The position numbers and the translations under genes were made by a program. The notes below the pieces were generated by a model. It was not told where the DNA came from and made no database searches. It was given only the letters and a program-made list of their open reading frames with translations. This document shows, piece by piece, positions 29,906-32,038 of a DNA stretch of 32,038 nt. The stretch is from Flavobacteriaceae bacterium (GTDB lineage Bacteria > Bacteroidota > Bacteroidia > Flavobacteriales > Flavobacteriaceae), in contig QXZR01000080.1 of assembly GCA_009886265.1 (NCBI GenBank), positions 1 through 32,038 on the forward strand, in the 5' to 3' direction. Within the stretch, counting starts at the first letter, position 1. Each line of letters opens with the position of its first letter.

Positions 29906-31752
29906 GATTCTACTTTATCTAGCTCCACTTTAAGGTTATCGATGATAAACTCCTGTCTTTTGGGTGTATTCTTACCCATATAGAACGATAACAATTCGTC
30001 TATGGTCATGTTTTTGTCTAACATAACGGGGTCTAGGCGGATATCATCACCGATAAAGTGTTTAAATTCATCTGGAGAAATCTCCCCCAATCCCTTAAAT
30101 CGAGTAATCTCTGCTTGTTTGCCCAATTCTTCAAGTGCATTTACACGCTCTTGCTCGGAATAACAGTAGATGGTTTTCTTTTTGTTACGCACCCTAAAAA
30201 GAGGTGTTTGTAAAATATACAGATGACCATCTTTGATGAGCTCTGGGAAAAATTGCAAAAAGAACGTTATCAATAATAGCCTAATGTGCATACCATCAAC
30301 ATCGGCATCGGTGGCAATTACGATATTGTTATAGCGCAAATCTTCCATGCTTTCCTCAATGTTGAGTGCTGCTTGTAAGAGGTTAAACTCCTCATTTTCG
30401 TAAACAATTTTCTTGGACATCCCATAGGAGTTCAAGGGTTTCCCACGAAGACTAAATACCGCCTGTGTGTTAACATCCCTAGATTTGGTAATGGAACCAC
30501 TCGCCGAATCTCCTTCTGTAATAAACAAGGTGGAATCCAAACGTCTATCCTTTTTGATATCGCCCAAATGCACACGGCAATCTCTAAGTTTTTTGTTGTG
30601 AAGGCTGGCTTTTTTAGCTCGATCACGCGCCAACTTACGAATACCAGACAACTCTTTTCGCTCTTTTTCGGCTTGCAGTATTTTGCGTTGTAGTGCCTCG
30701 GCAGTAGGTGGATTTTTGTGTAAGAAATTATCCAATTGTTTGCCGACAAAATCATTGATATAAGTACGTACCGTAGGCAAGTTGCCCCCCATTTCCGTTG
30801 AGCCCAACTTGGTTTTGGTTTGAGATTCAAACACAGGTTCCATTACCTTAATACTGATGGCAGATATGATGGATTTACGAATGTCAGACGCGTCGTACTG
30901 CTTGCCGTAATACTCTCTGATGGTTTTGACCAAAGCCTCTCTAAAAGCGGTTTGGTGGGTTCCTCCTTGAGTGGTGTGCTGCCCGTTTACAAAAGAATGG
31001 TATTCTTCGTTGTATTGGGTTTTGCTGTGCGTAATGGCCACTTCAATATCGTCTCCTTTGAGATGCACAACTGGATAGAGAAAGTCCTCGGTGTTGTTGT
31101 TGTCTTCAAGTAAGTCTTTTAGTCCGTTTTGTGAAACAAACTTTTCACCATTGAATACGATGGTCAAGCCCGGATTTAGGTAAACATAGTATTTGAGCAT
31201 CTTAGCTACGTACTCATGGCGGTAGCGGTATTTTTTAAAGATGCTGTCGTCTGGAATAAAGTAAACTTGGGTTCCATTGCGCTTTGAAGACGAAAGAACC
31301 TCAGTTTCTTCTTCAAGATTACCTTGGTTGAAGCGTGCTTGCTTCATCTGACCTTCACGGATGGAATAAACCGTAAACTCATTGGAGAGTGCGTTAACTG
31401 CCTTTGTTCCTACGCCGTTTAGTCCAACAGATTTTTTAAAGGCGCGACTATCGTACTTACCTCCCGTGTTCATTTTGGAAACCACATCTACGACCTTACC
31501 TAGCGGTATGCCACGTCCGTAATCACGCACGCCTACCTTGCCGTCCTTAATGGTGATTTCAATGGTTTTTCCAGCGCCCATCACAAACTCATCTATGCTG
31601 TTGTCGAGTACTTCTTTAAGTAAAATATAGATGCCGTCATCTGGTGAGGAGCCATCACCAAGCTTTCCAATATACATCCCAGGACGCATACGGATATGCT
31701 CCTTCCAATCGAGGGATCGTATATTATCTTCGTTGTATTGGGTTTGGGCCAT
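29902..31752 (-). CDS. parE: Type IIA DNA topoisomerase subunit B (topoisomerase IV-like)
   Basis: [64 protein letters not shown]. Confidence 0.93.
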   Translation of the reverse strand: MAQTQYNEDNIRSLDWKEHIRMRPGMYIGKLGDGSSPDDGIYILLKEVLDNSIDEFVMGAGKTIEITIKDGKVGVRDYGRGIPLGKVVDVVSKMNTGGKYDSRAFKKSVGLNGVGTKAVNALSNEFTVYSIREGQMKQARFNQGNLEEETEVLSSSKRNGTQVYFIPDDSIFKKYRYRHEYVAKMLKYYVYLNPGLTIVFNGEKFVSQNGLKDLLEDNNNTEDFLYPVVHLKGDDIEVAITHSKTQYNEEYHSFVNGQHTTQGGTHQTAFREALVKTIREYYGKQYDASDIRKSIISAISIKVMEPVFESQTKTKLGSTEMGGNLPTVRTYINDFVGKQLDNFLHKNPPTAEALQRKILQAEKERKELSGIRKLARDRAKKASLHNKKLRDCRVHLGDIKKDRRLDSTLFITEGDSASGSITKSRDVNTQAVFSLRGKPLNSYGMSKKIVYENEEFNLLQAALNIEESMEDLRYNNIVIATDADVDGMHIRLLLITFFLQFFPELIKDGHLYILQTPLFRVRNKKKTIYCYSEQERVNALEELGKQAEITRFKGLGEISPDEFKHFIGDDIRLDPVMLDKNMTIDELLSFYMGKNTPKRQEFIIDNLKVELDKVES

Positions 31753-31907
31753 GGTTTGCTAATTTAAAGCATCAACCTATAAAATTAAAGCACGACCAAA
31801 CAAAGAAATTAACAATTAAGAAGGGGAATTGTTGAAACATCCTAATCGTGGATATTCTAAATATTTTTGGTTTTGTTTCGAACAAATGCTTAAATATAAA
31901 AGCACCT

Positions 31908-31950
31908 CCCCCCCATTCGACAAGCTCAGGGGGCGTTCGACATGCTCAGG
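31908..31950. repeat. REP-like element with two TTCGACAWGCTCAGG copies
   Basis: TTCGACAAGCTCAGG (31916-31930) and TTCGACATGCTCAGG (31936-31950), 20-bp period; C7 and G5 runs flank copy 1 and can form a stem. Confidence 0.7.
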
Positions 31951-32038
31951 TACTGGTTATTTTTAATAAAGACTTGTTGGCCTGCCCGAAGTTTAGGCGC
32001 CTACCGGCAAGTAATATGCCAATTTTTATTAACTTTAC

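Noticed and set aside
1-32038. CRISPR array, defence island, BGC, prophage or reverse transcriptase/ncRNA system
   Set aside because: Scanned by eye: no spaced direct-repeat array and no recognisable defence, phage or biosynthetic cluster genes; gene content is housekeeping.
1-32038. tRNA or rRNA genes
   Set aside because: No sequence recognised with tRNA TTCGANTC-type context and cloverleaf, and no rRNA segments; tRNAscan-SE would be decisive.

Overview
This window looks like a chromosomal housekeeping segment from a Bacteroidota/Flavobacteriia-type genome. It has no CRISPR, tRNA/rRNA, phage, transposase or defence island that I can support. From left to right it contains: an M61-type peptidase lipoprotein (-); a complete, compact his operon hisG-D-C-B(NB)-H-A-F-IE (-); an SPFH/prohibitin gene; fabG, sucD, efp, lpxA, an lpxC-fabZ fusion, lpxD and an HD-domain hydrolase (all -); porX-like RR-PglZ, tsaE and a small membrane protein (+); proline dehydrogenase (-); aroB (+); ppc, an Lrp/AsnC regulator and an M14 carboxypeptidase (-); an XRE regulator, a small lipoprotein and TerC (+); and parC-parE-type topoisomerase IV (-). 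The best finds are regulatory and lie outside the annotated ORFs. (1) A complete his-operon attenuator: 17-aa leader peptide MSKTHFFHHNNIAFQTC*, 1:2 pause hairpin, antiterminator, and a perfect 10-bp intrinsic terminator before hisG. (2) Palindromic operators GTTTnCAwwTGnAAAC in the M14/XRE divergent intergenic region. (3) Heptamer (GTTATTA-type) tandem arrays that start in the stop codons of two genes. (4) TAnnTTTG promoter-like boxes repeatedly placed 4-5 nt upstream of ATG, suggesting leaderless transcripts. (5) A REP-like TTCGACAWGCTCAGG repeat at the right edge.
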